NCBI RefSeq assembly: GCF_007991495.1
Contig: NZ_BJYL01000046.1
Location: 1 to 43,929 of the forward strand
Direction: 5' to 3'
Length of the DNA stretch: 43,929 nt
From: Sporosarcina luteola
Lineage (GTDB): Bacteria > Bacillota > Bacilli > Bacillales_A > Planococcaceae
In this document: in pieces, positions 25,773-34,074 of the stretch
How the letters are laid out: the number at the start of each line of letters is the position of its first letter
Numbering within the stretch: position 1 is the stretch's first letter
Notes under the pieces: model-generated
What the model saw: the letters and a program-made list of their open reading frames with translations, nothing else
Told to the model about the DNA's origin: nothing
Databases searched by the model: none
Program-made: the position numbers and the translations under genes

Positions 25773-25841
25773 AATCCATCTCCTTGCCCTTTTGGACTAT
25801 CATACCATTTTAAAGAATTTGAAGGTTCTCCTTTTTGCGTT

Positions 25842-25873
25842 CAAAAAAACGGCTGCGTATTTTCTACGCTGCC
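25842..25873 (-). terminator. Terminator of the diguanylate cyclase operon
   Basis: On the minus strand GCGGCAGCGTA pairs with TACGCAGCCGT and is followed by TTTTTT. Confidence 0.85.
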
Positions 25874-25885
25874 GCTTCTTATTGA

Positions 25886-26062
25886 TTACAACTCCTGGTA
25901 ATCCTTCATGAACCTTCCGCTTTCCTTCACTTCAGCATGGTACAATGCCTTCAAGGCAAAACTTTTCTCCAGTTCATGCTCTTTCATAATTTGCTTAAGT
26001 CGCTTCGTCAATTCTGCGTTATTTTTCACAAGCAGTTCCATTTTCGACTTTGAATATTGCAT
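25886..26062 (-). CDS. Small helical protein, 58 residues
   Basis: A short gene with a perfect GAGGAGG ribosome site about 8 nt before ATG 26062, and a TAA stop at 25886. The product begins MQYSKSKMELLVKNNAELTK and ends MKDYQEL. It is highly charged and predicted to be nearly all helix, with no membrane segment or cysteine. I recognise no family. It starts 19 nt downstream of the diguanylate cyclase stop on the same strand and ends just before a strong terminator, so the two genes form one operon. It might be a small adaptor of that signalling enzyme, which is inference from position only. Confidence 0.8.
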   Translation of the reverse strand: MQYSKSKMELLVKNNAELTKRLKQIMKEHELEKSFALKALYHAEVKESGRFMKDYQEL

Positions 26063-26081
26063 GATTATGTCCTCCTCGCTT

Positions 26082-27650
26082 TTATTTCATCAGTGTAGCA
26101 CATTCAACCGTCCGATTACGTCCCGTCCGTTTCGCCTCATATAAACATTGGTCGGCCAACTCCAACAACTCTGCCGGATGCGTTCCGTCCTGAGGGCATG
26201 TAGCAATACCGATGGAAATGGTCACCACTTCCCCGCAAGGACTGACTGTGCTTTCCAACTTTTTACGCAATCGTTCTGCGATTTGAAATGCGGCTTTCTG
26301 ATCGGTCTCCGGCAACAGGATCACGAACTCTTCTCCACCGAACCTGCAGCAAACGTCATCTTTCCTAGTCACATAATGCATGGACTCTGCCAAGTACTTC
26401 AATACTTCATCCCCCACAGAATGTCCATACGTATCATTTATACGTTTGAACTTATCGATATCAAATATGAGCACTGCATAAGGGGTTTCCTGCTCTGTCC
26501 ACTCTTTCAAATAGGCATCCATCGCCCGACGGTTCTTCAGTTTCGTCAGTGGATCGATTGTAGATTGGTGAATGAAGAAGTTCACCCTGTCCTGAAAGAA
26601 ATTCAAGCTATAATTCAATGCCTTCTTCAATTGAATCGCTTCGTAATACCAGGCACGCACTTTATTAATTTTCTCTTCCTGATTATTTTCCGTGCTGGAT
26701 TCCGCATAAGATGCCAATTTTGTTAGTGGATTTGCAATTTGATGTGCAATGTATAAAATGACTAGCAAGGAAATGATGATAAAAGGGACCGTCATCTTAG
26801 CCATTTCTTTTATCATCGTGATAGACGGAGCCAACGATTCTTTCTTTGATCGTTGCGTCACTACCCCCCAATTTGTTAGGGGAATCGGTGAATAGCCGGC
26901 CAGCATTTCGATGCCCTCGGTATTCACGACCTCCATGGCACCACTTTTGCCTAATTGGATTTGTTTCACAACTGGGTTTTCCAAAACGATATCATTTACA
27001 CGATCATGATTTTGGTGGTAAATGATTCTTCCGCTTTGGTCGACAACGTAAACATACGAACCATTCTCATAAAAGTGTTCACCCAATACTTCCTGAAGGA
27101 TATTGTCCTCTTTCAAATAAATCGTTCCGCCGATTAATCCAAGGTATCTGCCATTCTCGTCTACAATCGGAGAGGAGATGAAAATGATGAGACGATTTGT
27201 TAATCCGACATACGGTTGAGAAATATAGGGCTCACGCTTCTTCAGTGCCTGCTTGCCACCTATCGAGTCTAACTCTTTCCCCATCAGGTCCAATGTTTGC
27301 GGGGAGGTGGCCAGAATTTGACCCTCTTTATCGACGATTGAAACCGAATTGAATGTATTCGTCTGTTCTCTCATCCGGTCTGCTTCAGGAATCAAATAAT
27401 CATCTACGTATTCTGAACTCATATATGAAGAAAGATATTTTCCACTTATTTTTAAAGACTGCAACGTAGATGACAGGAAACCATCTGTTGTAATCGCCAT
27501 TTTTTCCGCATATGCCTGATTCGTTTCCAATGTACTTTCAATCAATGATTGCTGCTCCGCACGATACCCCGAAATAATGCTAGCCGTCATTGTTAAAATT
27601 ACCGATAACAGTGCAACCAATGCTATTAAATATTTTAACGATAACCTCAT
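26082..27650 (-). CDS. Membrane diguanylate cyclase with extracellular Cache sensor
   Basis: A 522-residue protein. TM1 is at about 7-28, followed by a large outer domain at 35-270 with the dCache pattern (SVSIVDKEGQILATSP, IGGTIYL, YVYVVDQSGRIIYH). TM2 lies at about 285-308, then a HAMP-like linker and a GGDEF domain at about 360-515. The active site is GGEEF at 438-442, and the product-inhibition site RxxD (RKDD) stands exactly five residues before it, so it should make c-di-GMP with feedback control. The ligand is unknown, though dCache domains often bind amino acids. The ribosome site before ATG 27650 (GGGGGA) is 13 nt away, which is long. It heads an operon with the 58-residue gene. Confidence 0.9.
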   Translation of the reverse strand: MRLSLKYLIALVALLSVILTMTASIISGYRAEQQSLIESTLETNQAYAEKMAITTDGFLSSTLQSLKISGKYLSSYMSSEYVDDYLIPEADRMREQTNTFNSVSIVDKEGQILATSPQTLDLMGKELDSIGGKQALKKREPYISQPYVGLTNRLIIFISSPIVDENGRYLGLIGGTIYLKEDNILQEVLGEHFYENGSYVYVVDQSGRIIYHQNHDRVNDIVLENPVVKQIQLGKSGAMEVVNTEGIEMLAGYSPIPLTNWGVVTQRSKKESLAPSITMIKEMAKMTVPFIIISLLVILYIAHQIANPLTKLASYAESSTENNQEEKINKVRAWYYEAIQLKKALNYSLNFFQDRVNFFIHQSTIDPLTKLKNRRAMDAYLKEWTEQETPYAVLIFDIDKFKRINDTYGHSVGDEVLKYLAESMHYVTRKDDVCCRFGGEEFVILLPETDQKAAFQIAERLRKKLESTVSPCGEVVTISIGIATCPQDGTHPAELLELADQCLYEAKRTGRNRTVECATLMK

Positions 27651-27811
27651 GAACTAATATGTCCCCCAATGTTGTATTCGCCAGTCCATCATATCACCTA
27701 AATACCTATTGAACATCCATCTCCCTTGTGAAATAAAAAAATTTTAAAACGACAAACCCCATCGTTAAGGATATTGTATAGACTTTTACGTTTTTTGGAA
27801 CATGAAAGCGG

Positions 27812-27840
27812 TTGACGGATCCGATAAAATGATGTAAATT
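27812..27840 (+). promoter_or_regulatory. Likely guaC promoter
   Basis: TTGACG at 27812-27817 is followed after 17 nt by TAAATT at 27835-27840. The predicted transcription start is near 27847. Confidence 0.6.
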
Positions 27841-27844
27841 ACAA

Positions 27845-27888
27845 AAGTACGAACGATTAGTAAATAAAAACAAATAATATTCGTATTT
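27845..27888 (+). promoter_or_regulatory. Possible pair of PurR boxes
   Basis: Two inverted 13-nt sequences (27845-27857 with ACGAAC, and 27876-27888 with ATTCGT) resemble the PurBox AWWWCCGAACWWT with two or three changes and an 18-nt gap. guaC belongs to the PurR regulon in Bacillus subtilis. The position, downstream of the promoter, is unusual. Confidence 0.45.
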
Positions 27889-27902
27889 AGGAGTGTATTT
27901 AA

Positions 27903-28886
27903 ATGGATACAGTATTTGATTATGAAGATATTCAGTTAGTTCCTAACAAATGTATAGTAAATAGCCGCTCAGAATGTGACACTTCCGTCACATTAGGTAA
28001 ACATAAATTCGCTTTACCCGTCGTCCCTGCGAACATGCAGACGATTATTGATGAAAAAATTGCAATTCAGTTAGCTGAAGGTGGATATTTCTATATCATG
28101 CACCGGTTTAATCCTGAAACGCGTGTAGATTTCATAAAAGATATGCATGCACGCGGACTGATCGCTTCCATTAGTGTCGGTGTTAAAGAAGAAGAGTATG
28201 GATTCGTTGAGCAATTGGCTGCTGATGGACTCATTCCTGATTATGTGACAATCGATATCGCGCATGGTCATTCAAATGCAGTCATCCGTATGATCCAGCA
28301 TTTGAAAAAGCATTTGCCTGAGACATTTGTCATCGCGGGCAATGTCGGTACGCCAGAAGCTGTACGTGAGCTTGAAAATGCAGGTGCTGACGCTACTAAA
28401 GTCGGCATCGGGCCAGGGAAAGTTTGCATTACGAAGATCAAGACAGGTTTTGGAACAGGTGGATGGCAGTTAGCTGCACTTCGTTGGTGCGCAAAAGCTG
28501 CTACAAAGCCGATCATCGCAGACGGCGGAATCCGTACACACGGCGATATTGCAAAATCGGTCCGTTTCGGCGCGTCCATGGTGATGATTGGATCCCTTTT
28601 CGCCGGACACGAAGAATCACCGGGCGAAACGATTGAGAAGGACGGCAAAGTGTTCAAGGAGTATTTCGGATCTGCGTCGGAATTCCAAAAAGGCGAGAAG
28701 AAAAACGTTGAAGGTAAGAAAATGCATGTGGAATACAAAGGGAAATTGCAAGATACATTGACTGAAATGCAGCAGGATCTCCAATCTTCCATCTCATATG
28801 CGGGTGGAAAGAAATTGGAAGCTATTCGTACGGTGGATTATGTAATCGTGAAAAATTCCATCTTTAATGGCGATAAGGTTTATTGA
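27903..28886 (+). CDS. guaC: GMP reductase
   Basis: A 327-residue enzyme of the IMPDH/GMPR barrel family that reduces GMP to IMP and ammonia with NADPH in purine salvage. The catalytic loop [15 protein letters not shown] carries Cys at residue 175. The phosphate-binding sequence [17 protein letters not shown] and the flap [20 protein letters not shown] are present. No CBS insert occurs, as expected for GMP reductase, and the length matches the Bacillus GuaC type. The start is ATG 27903, after AGGAG at 27890. It is monocistronic, with a promoter at 27812 and a terminator at 28893. Purine control through the 27845-27888 sites is possible. Confidence 0.95.
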   Translation: MDTVFDYEDIQLVPNKCIVNSRSECDTSVTLGKHKFALPVVPANMQTIIDEKIAIQLAEGGYFYIMHRFNPETRVDFIKDMHARGLIASISVGVKEEEYGFVEQLAADGLIPDYVTIDIAHGHSNAVIRMIQHLKKHLPETFVIAGNVGTPEAVRELENAGADATKVGIGPGKVCITKIKTGFGTGGWQLAALRWCAKAATKPIIADGGIRTHGDIAKSVRFGASMVMIGSLFAGHEESPGETIEKDGKVFKEYFGSASEFQKGEKKNVEGKKMHVEYKGKLQDTLTEMQQDLQSSISYAGGKKLEAIRTVDYVIVKNSIFNGDKVY

Positions 28887-28892
28887 AATCGC

Positions 28893-28923
28893 AAAGGGTT
28901 GGCGACTGCCAGCCCTTTTTTTG
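28893..28923 (+). terminator. guaC terminator
   Basis: GGGTTGGC, a GACT loop, GCCAGCCC and a run of seven T. Confidence 0.85.
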
Positions 28924-28954
28924 TATGAATAAATGAGTTTTGCGCCTTTCGGAT

Positions 28955-29668
28955 TTACAGACTGTCTACAAGTAGATAAATGCCTGTGAATAAAAGGATC
29001 ACGTACATGAATAGGCGAAATCCGGTTTGATTAACCTTGAGGAATAGATATTGGCCCGCGTATAATCCGAGCCACACGAGCGGTAATGCCAACAGACTCG
29101 ATGTCCATACTGTCTTGCTCGTTCCAGCAAAGATCACTTGAATGAGCAAGCTGATGGAATAAATGAATAAATAATAAGCTAACGTCGTCCCCCTGAGCTT
29201 TTCCTTAGTTGTATCCGTGCCTGAGAAATAGAGCAACAAAGGCGGTCCGGGCATACCGATGCTCGTCGTCAAAGAACCCGATAGGCTACCGATGGCAACA
29301 TCTCTTTTCGCCGTTTGCCTGACGCGAAGCCGGAGGAGCAAGAGTGCGGTCAAAACAAGGATGACGACCCCTATACCAAACTTCAACTTCGGAATGTCGA
29401 CTAACAGGAATACAATAATCCCGATAGGCAATCCGATAATGCCACCTCCAATGAACCGCTTCATAACATCCATGTCAATATCAGTCCTCACCTTGCGGAA
29501 CATCGCAAGTGAAATAACTAATGAGAGAAGCAAATTGATCTGAATGGCGTCACGCGCATCGAATAATAAAAGAAGAAAAGGCGTTGCGACGATTGAGAAG
29601 CCAAAGCCAGTCCCGGTTTGAAGGATAGAAGCAATTAAGATAATTGCGATGAAAAGTATAATGTCCAA
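28955..29668 (-). CDS. TSUP (TauE/SafE) family membrane transporter
   Basis: A 237-residue membrane protein with about eight segments. The opening motif LIASILQTGTGFGFSIVATP and the mid-protein repeat GSLSGSLTTSIGMPGPPLLL are the paired signatures of the TauE/SafE family, which exports or imports sulfur-containing and organic anions. The substrate here is unknown. The start is uncertain. I chose TTG 29668 (M-DIILFIAII) because AGGG lies 6-7 nt upstream and the family usually begins directly at the first segment. Another TTG at 29743 would add 25 polar residues. Repeat array E lies upstream. Confidence 0.8.
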   Translation of the reverse strand: MDIILFIAIILIASILQTGTGFGFSIVATPFLLLLFDARDAIQINLLLSLVISLAMFRKVRTDIDMDVMKRFIGGGIIGLPIGIIVFLLVDIPKLKFGIGVVILVLTALLLLRLRVRQTAKRDVAIGSLSGSLTTSIGMPGPPLLLYFSGTDTTKEKLRGTTLAYYLFIYSISLLIQVIFAGTSKTVWTSSLLALPLVWLGLYAGQYLFLKVNQTGFRLFMYVILLFTGIYLLVDSL

Positions 29669-29774
29669 TTGAATCCCTACTTTATATGTATAGATTCTTT
29701 CTAGTGTACCATTTTTTTGATTTAAAAAAGGAAATATACGCAAGCTTCTATAGAACTTAAACTGTCATATCCAA

Positions 29775-29985
29775 TCGCAACACAAGCAAACCAGGTCGTA
29801 TCACAATCAATATCATTTGCAAAACAACCAATCCCCCGGCAACACAACCAAATCGCCGTAACACAATCAAACGGGCTTGCACACAAGTAAATCGACTTGC
29901 TACACAAGCATCCGTTCCCCCAACGAAACCAACTCCTTTCGCAACACAACCAACTCCCAATACACACCGAACTCCAGATCCTATG
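29775..29985. repeat. Degenerate array of about ten 19-21 bp units (ACACAACCAA core)
   Basis: ACAA cores stand at 29782, 29803, 29824, 29844, 29863, 29883, 29904, about 29924, 29946 and about 29964, so the step is 18-22 and mostly 20-21. The consensus core is AACACAACCAA followed by a pyrimidine/GC-rich half. It fills the divergent gap between the TSUP and ABC1 genes (29669-30050). I see no other clear element there. Confidence 0.8.
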
Positions 29986-30050
29986 GATAACCCGACAAAC
30001 AAAAGGGTATATCTGTCATACAGCCACTACAGGAAACTGGAGGAGTTTTT

Positions 30051-31712
30051 TTGAAAATGAAAATTCGCCATACAAAACGTTTTAAAGAGATCATTCATGC
30101 TTTTTTACGAAATGGTCTTAGCCGTTTTCTATTACGGTTAGGTCTAATAAGCCGCAATGCATCTAAGCATGAACCGACTGATATGAACATGCAGGAGATT
30201 GGCGCGAAACTTCGACAGGCATTACAGGAGCTGGGACCTACTTTCATTAAGCTAGGCCAAATTGCAAGTTCAAGGCGTGATCTTGTTCCTCCGATGATTG
30301 CGTTCGAGTTGGAAAAGTTGCTTGATCATGTTACGCCCGTTCCTTTTGAACAAATTCGGGAGATTGCCGAGACAGAGTTGGAGGGACCGCTTGAGAAGAT
30401 CTTCAGCGAATTTACAGAAGAACCATTAGCTACCGCTTCTATCGGACAAGTACACGCTGCGACTTTGCATTCGGGTGAACAGGTGGCCGTCAAGGTGCAA
30501 CGTCCCGATATCCGACCGACGATGGAAATGGACCTTGCCATTTTGAGCGATTTGGCCAGTTTCTTGGAGGAACGGACAGATTGGGCGAAAACCTATCGTC
30601 TTCGTGAAATGATCGTTGAATTTTCGAGATCCTTGCATAATGAACTCGATTACCGTGTGGAAGGACGCAATTGTGAGCGCATCGCGAAGCAATTTGAAAA
30701 ACAACCGACCGTTGTCATCCCAAGAGTCCATTGGAATTTTACAACAGGTAAAGTGCTGACAATGGACAAGATAGAAGGGATTAAAGCGAATGACTTGGAA
30801 AAACTTGACGAAGGCGGGTATGATCGCAAGATAATTGCCAGGAAGATTTTCGATTCAATGCTCCACCAAATTTTAGATGAAGGGGTTTTCCATGGCGATC
30901 CGCATCCAGGAAACATTCTAATTTTGCCTGAAAACGTCGTGGCTTATTTAGATTTTGGAATGGTAGGACGGCTTGACAATAAACTAAAAGAGCAGTTCGC
31001 CCCCTTTATCATCCATATGCGTAATCGGAACACGGAAGGCATGGTCGAACTTTTTTTAGAAATGGGCTTCATATCTGAAGAAACGGATTTACGGGCACTT
31101 AGAAGAGACATGGATGATCTGCAAAACAAGTATTATGATGTCTCCTTGGATGAAGTAAGCTTAGGCACGATTTTTATTGAACTGTTTCAAGTTGCCTATC
31201 GCCATCAAATTTTAATACCTACCGAAATCGCAGTTTTAGGAAAATCCATTCTTACATTGGAAGGCGTTATTTCGAAACTGGACCCATCCTTAAATATGAT
31301 GATGGCTGTTGAACCTTTCGGAAAGAAGTTAATGTGGAAACGCTACAACCCAAAGAAGATCATTGAAAACTCATGGGTTGAAATTGTCGGAAGTGTAGGT
31401 TTCCTTTCCCGTTTACCAAGGGAATTAAAGGCAATCACAACGACCATTCGTAAAGGAAAACTCCATTTGGATGTGAACGCCCAACAACTGAAAATGTACC
31501 TCGGTAAGCTAGACCAGACAAGCAACCGCCTGTCATTCAGCATCATCTTGCTGTCCCTTAGCATTCTCTTGGCGGGCCTGTTCATCGGTTCCGCCATTGC
31601 AGGACGGACGAGCATCCTCTGGCAATTCCCAGTCATTGAAGCCGGATTCATTCTCTTCCTCCTTATGTTCCTCTTCCTGATCTACTTCATCGGCCGATCC
31701 GGAAGAAAGTAA
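30051..31712 (+). CDS. ABC1/UbiB-family atypical kinase
   Basis: A 553-residue membrane-associated protein. It carries the UbiB/COQ8 signatures: KLGQIASSR (the KxGQ motif), the Ala-rich loop ATASIGQVHAA, VAVKVQRP with Lys 148, ELDYRVEGRN, catalytic HGDPHPGN near 281-288, and metal-binding DFGMVG near 301. Two C-terminal membrane segments close the protein. Family members are ATPases or lipid kinases that support isoprenoid-quinone synthesis; a Gram-positive homologue would act around menaquinone or other lipids. The start is TTG 30051, 5-7 nt after GGAGGAG; ATG 30057 two codons on is also possible. A 47-nt palindrome begins two bases after the stop codon, with no ordinary terminator. Confidence 0.85.
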   Translation: MKMKIRHTKRFKEIIHAFLRNGLSRFLLRLGLISRNASKHEPTDMNMQEIGAKLRQALQELGPTFIKLGQIASSRRDLVPPMIAFELEKLLDHVTPVPFEQIREIAETELEGPLEKIFSEFTEEPLATASIGQVHAATLHSGEQVAVKVQRPDIRPTMEMDLAILSDLASFLEERTDWAKTYRLREMIVEFSRSLHNELDYRVEGRNCERIAKQFEKQPTVVIPRVHWNFTTGKVLTMDKIEGIKANDLEKLDEGGYDRKIIARKIFDSMLHQILDEGVFHGDPHPGNILILPENVVAYLDFGMVGRLDNKLKEQFAPFIIHMRNRNTEGMVELFLEMGFISEETDLRALRRDMDDLQNKYYDVSLDEVSLGTIFIELFQVAYRHQILIPTEIAVLGKSILTLEGVISKLDPSLNMMMAVEPFGKKLMWKRYNPKKIIENSWVEIVGSVGFLSRLPRELKAITTTIRKGKLHLDVNAQQLKMYLGKLDQTSNRLSFSIILLSLSILLAGLFIGSAIAGRTSILWQFPVIEAGFILFLLMFLFLIYFIGRSGRK

Positions 31713-31714
31713 AC

Positions 31715-31761
31715 GGTGCCTGCCACCCGCACAATTCAGAATTGCGCGGGTGGCAGGCACC
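31715..31761. repeat. 47-nt palindrome, copy 2
   Basis: Perfect 16-bp arms (GGTGCCTGCCACCCGC and its complement) enclose CAATTCAGAATTG, itself a 13-nt palindrome. It starts 2 nt after the ABC1 kinase stop. No T-run follows. Confidence 0.95.
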
Positions 31762-31840
31762 TTAGCATTTCCCTCTTTATTAGTTTCATTATTTCAGAAT
31801 AGGGAAAGTGAAGCTTATTAGTTAATTAGGGGGAGCAATT

Positions 31841-33349
31841 ATGGAGAGTTCAGAACCGTATAGTAGTAGAAGAAAGTTGAAGAAAACTTTAAAACCGTCT
31901 TGGGTATTTGCAATTGCGCTCGGGTCTTCGGTCGGCTGGGGAGCATTCATCCTGCCGGGCGATTGGATCAAAGATTCGGGTCCACTTGGAGCAATGATCG
32001 GCCTTTTCATCGGCGCATTGCTCATGATGGTCATCGCCTCAAGTTACGGCGTCATGATTAAAAAATTCCCTGTATCTGGCGGGGGATTCACATATGCATT
32101 CATCGCAGCAGGAAAGGTATGGGCTTTTATTTGCGGTTGGTTCCTTGCGCTCGGTTACCTGTCAATCGTCGCATTGAATGCCTCGGCATTTACACTATTG
32201 CTTAAATTTCTCGCACCTGATTTCATGAATCGGTTTTATCTTTATACAGTCGCCGGGTGGGACGTGTACGCGCCTGAAGTCATCATCGCTTCATTGCTGA
32301 TCTTGCTATTCGCGTTTATTAACACGACTGGAACAAGCCTATCCGGGCGAATCCAATTTTACTTCAGTCTTTTACTAATTGGCGGCGTTGGCGTGCTCGG
32401 ACTGTTCACGTTCGGATTCGCGGATCAGCCTTTTCAGAACTTAAAACCTTATTTCAGCGGCAATCAATCGATTCTCACTTCCATTCTTGTTATTGTGGCA
32501 ATCGCGCCATGGGCTTACGTAGGATTCGATAACGTTCCGCAAGCAGCGGAGGAATTCAAGTTTTCACCAAGAAAAGCAACGATGCTCATCGTGGCGTCCT
32601 TATTCACTTCGGCACTAATTTACGCCATCATGATCGGCTTGACTGCCTGGACATTTCCAAGCCTCTCGTCCATCGAGCAAGGCAACCTGTGGCTTACGGG
32701 CGATGTCGTCGTGTCTTCGCTCGGCATAGCTGGATTGATCGTCATGGCGATTGCCATCATCATGGGGATTTTCACTGGGCTTAACGGGTTTTACATGTCG
32801 TCGAGCCGACTGCTATTTTCAATGGCACGTGCACGCGCGTTGCCGAACGCATTCCGTACAGTTACGAAGAAAAACCAAACGCCAATCTGGGGCATCTGGT
32901 TCGTCGCGGTCATCACATTGCCGATGCCTTGGTTCGGCAGACAAGCGCTGTCATGGATTGTCGACATGTCGTCGACCGGCGTTTCCGTCGCCTACCTCTT
33001 CACTTGTATCGCCGCCTATAAAGTGTTGGCGTGGAAGCAAGAGGATGCCGGAAGAGAAGTTGCACCCGTGAAGAAAGCATTGGCATTGACGGGCATCATC
33101 GCAAGCTCTGCGTTCCTTGCCCTTCTTCTCATCCCGACTTCCCCAGCTGCATTATCCATGCCTTCCTACATCATGCTGCTCGCTTGGGCAATCGTAGGCG
33201 GCGGTTTTTACGCAGCGATGCGCAAGCGTTACAACAGCTTATCGCAAGAGGAAACGGAGTTGTATGTACTCGGAAAGACAATCGCTTCTGAAGTAATGGA
33301 TACCGAAAATGCTCCTGCACAGAAGAAAAAGAAACCCGCAATCATCTAA
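31841..33349 (+). CDS. APC-superfamily amino acid permease
   Basis: A 502-residue membrane protein with about 12 segments. The first segment region SSVGWGAFILPGDWI and the GGGFTYAFIAAGKVWAF stretch in TM2 match the G-x-G/A-I substrate site and the following helix of amino acid-polyamine-organocation carriers. A charged tail (EMDTENAP-type, then KKKKPAII) ends the protein in the cytoplasm. It probably imports or exchanges an amino acid; the substrate cannot be deduced. The start is ATG 31841, with GGGGGAG about 6 nt upstream. Its stop is followed immediately by palindrome copy 3 and then by the convergent GNAT gene. Confidence 0.85.
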   Translation: MESSEPYSSRRKLKKTLKPSWVFAIALGSSVGWGAFILPGDWIKDSGPLGAMIGLFIGALLMMVIASSYGVMIKKFPVSGGGFTYAFIAAGKVWAFICGWFLALGYLSIVALNASAFTLLLKFLAPDFMNRFYLYTVAGWDVYAPEVIIASLLILLFAFINTTGTSLSGRIQFYFSLLLIGGVGVLGLFTFGFADQPFQNLKPYFSGNQSILTSILVIVAIAPWAYVGFDNVPQAAEEFKFSPRKATMLIVASLFTSALIYAIMIGLTAWTFPSLSSIEQGNLWLTGDVVVSSLGIAGLIVMAIAIIMGIFTGLNGFYMSSSRLLFSMARARALPNAFRTVTKKNQTPIWGIWFVAVITLPMPWFGRQALSWIVDMSSTGVSVAYLFTCIAAYKVLAWKQEDAGREVAPVKKALALTGIIASSAFLALLLIPTSPAALSMPSYIMLLAWAIVGGGFYAAMRKRYNSLSQEETELYVLGKTIASEVMDTENAPAQKKKKPAII

Positions 33350-33396
33350 GGTGCCCGCCACCAAAACAATTCACAATTGTTTTGGTGGCAGGCACC
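33350..33396. repeat. 47-nt palindrome, copy 3
   Basis: Arms begin GGTGCCCGCCACCAAAAC and end with the complement apart from one C/A change. The core is AATTCACAATT. It starts at the base after the APC stop codon and ends 16 nt before the stop of the convergent GNAT gene. The inner arm sequence differs from copies 1 and 2 but still pairs. Confidence 0.95.
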
Positions 33397-33412
33397 TGAT
33401 TCTTAAGGGAGT

Positions 33413-33955
33413 TTATCTTTTCTGCTCTTCTTTCACCAATCCAAATACATAATGATCGACAAATTGGTCGTATAGCCACTCTGCCTGTTGCAAACGACCT
33501 TCCTGCTTGAAGCCGAGCCGTTGCGGAATGGCCGCGCTTTTTACATTTTCAGTTGCTGTACGGATCTCAATCCGGTTCAGCTCTAATTCATTGAAACAAT
33601 AATCAACAACTGCCTGGCAAGACTTCGTCATCAAGCCTTTGCCCTCAAATCCAGTTCCGAGCCAATAGCCAATGGATGTCGATTTGTTTGACCAATTAAT
33701 ACCGTGCAAACCGATCACCCCGGCAAGCTCTCCGTTGTACCAAATGCCAGCCTGGAAGCCGTCGTTGCGAGCGAACTGCTGCATTGTTCCCCCGATGAAG
33801 TTCCTTGAATCTTCCTCTGTCTTTGTAAAATCTATCCACGGCAGCCATTTTCGAAGACTGTTCCTAGATTGATCCGTCAATCGAAAAAGCCGGTCAGCAT
33901 GTCTTGTTTCTAATAACCGCAATTCAATACTTTCATCAATTTTATATGCAAACAT
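33413..33955 (-). CDS. GNAT acetyltransferase, RimJ/RimL type
   Basis: A 180-residue cytoplasmic enzyme. The RimL-type features are LRKWLPWID early in the protein, SIGYWLGTGFEGKGLMTKSC carrying the acetyl-CoA loop (EGKGLM), and RIEIRTATENVKSAAIPQRL followed by GFKQEG. Members acetylate the N-terminus of ribosomal proteins or other small amines; this one resembles the Bacillus YdaF/YkkB-like branch whose acceptors are unknown. The start is ATG 33955, with AAGGGATTGG just upstream. It is convergent with the APC permease, with palindrome copy 3 between them. The LysR gene on the same strand ends about 120 nt upstream. Confidence 0.85.
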   Translation of the reverse strand: MFAYKIDESIELRLLETRHADRLFRLTDQSRNSLRKWLPWIDFTKTEEDSRNFIGGTMQQFARNDGFQAGIWYNGELAGVIGLHGINWSNKSTSIGYWLGTGFEGKGLMTKSCQAVVDYCFNELELNRIEIRTATENVKSAAIPQRLGFKQEGRLQQAEWLYDQFVDHYVFGLVKEEQKR

Positions 33956-34074
33956 TCTACCAATCCCTTTTTACTATTATTTAGCTTTTAATTCTAATAT
34001 AGTTTTCTAGTGAAATGTGAATTTTTTCATAGGCACCGTTCTTTCACATACAAACATTCTTCACTCGCTCCCTG

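Noticed and set aside
29722..30002. Two overlapping open frames on the minus strand over array E
   Set aside because: They are low-complexity Cys/Trp/Val products of the repeat sequence, without ribosome sites, and overlap the TSUP start region.
31715..31761. Palindrome copy 2 as a standard Rho-independent terminator
   Set aside because: No T-run follows on either strand, and the same element also occurs upstream of a gene (copy 1).
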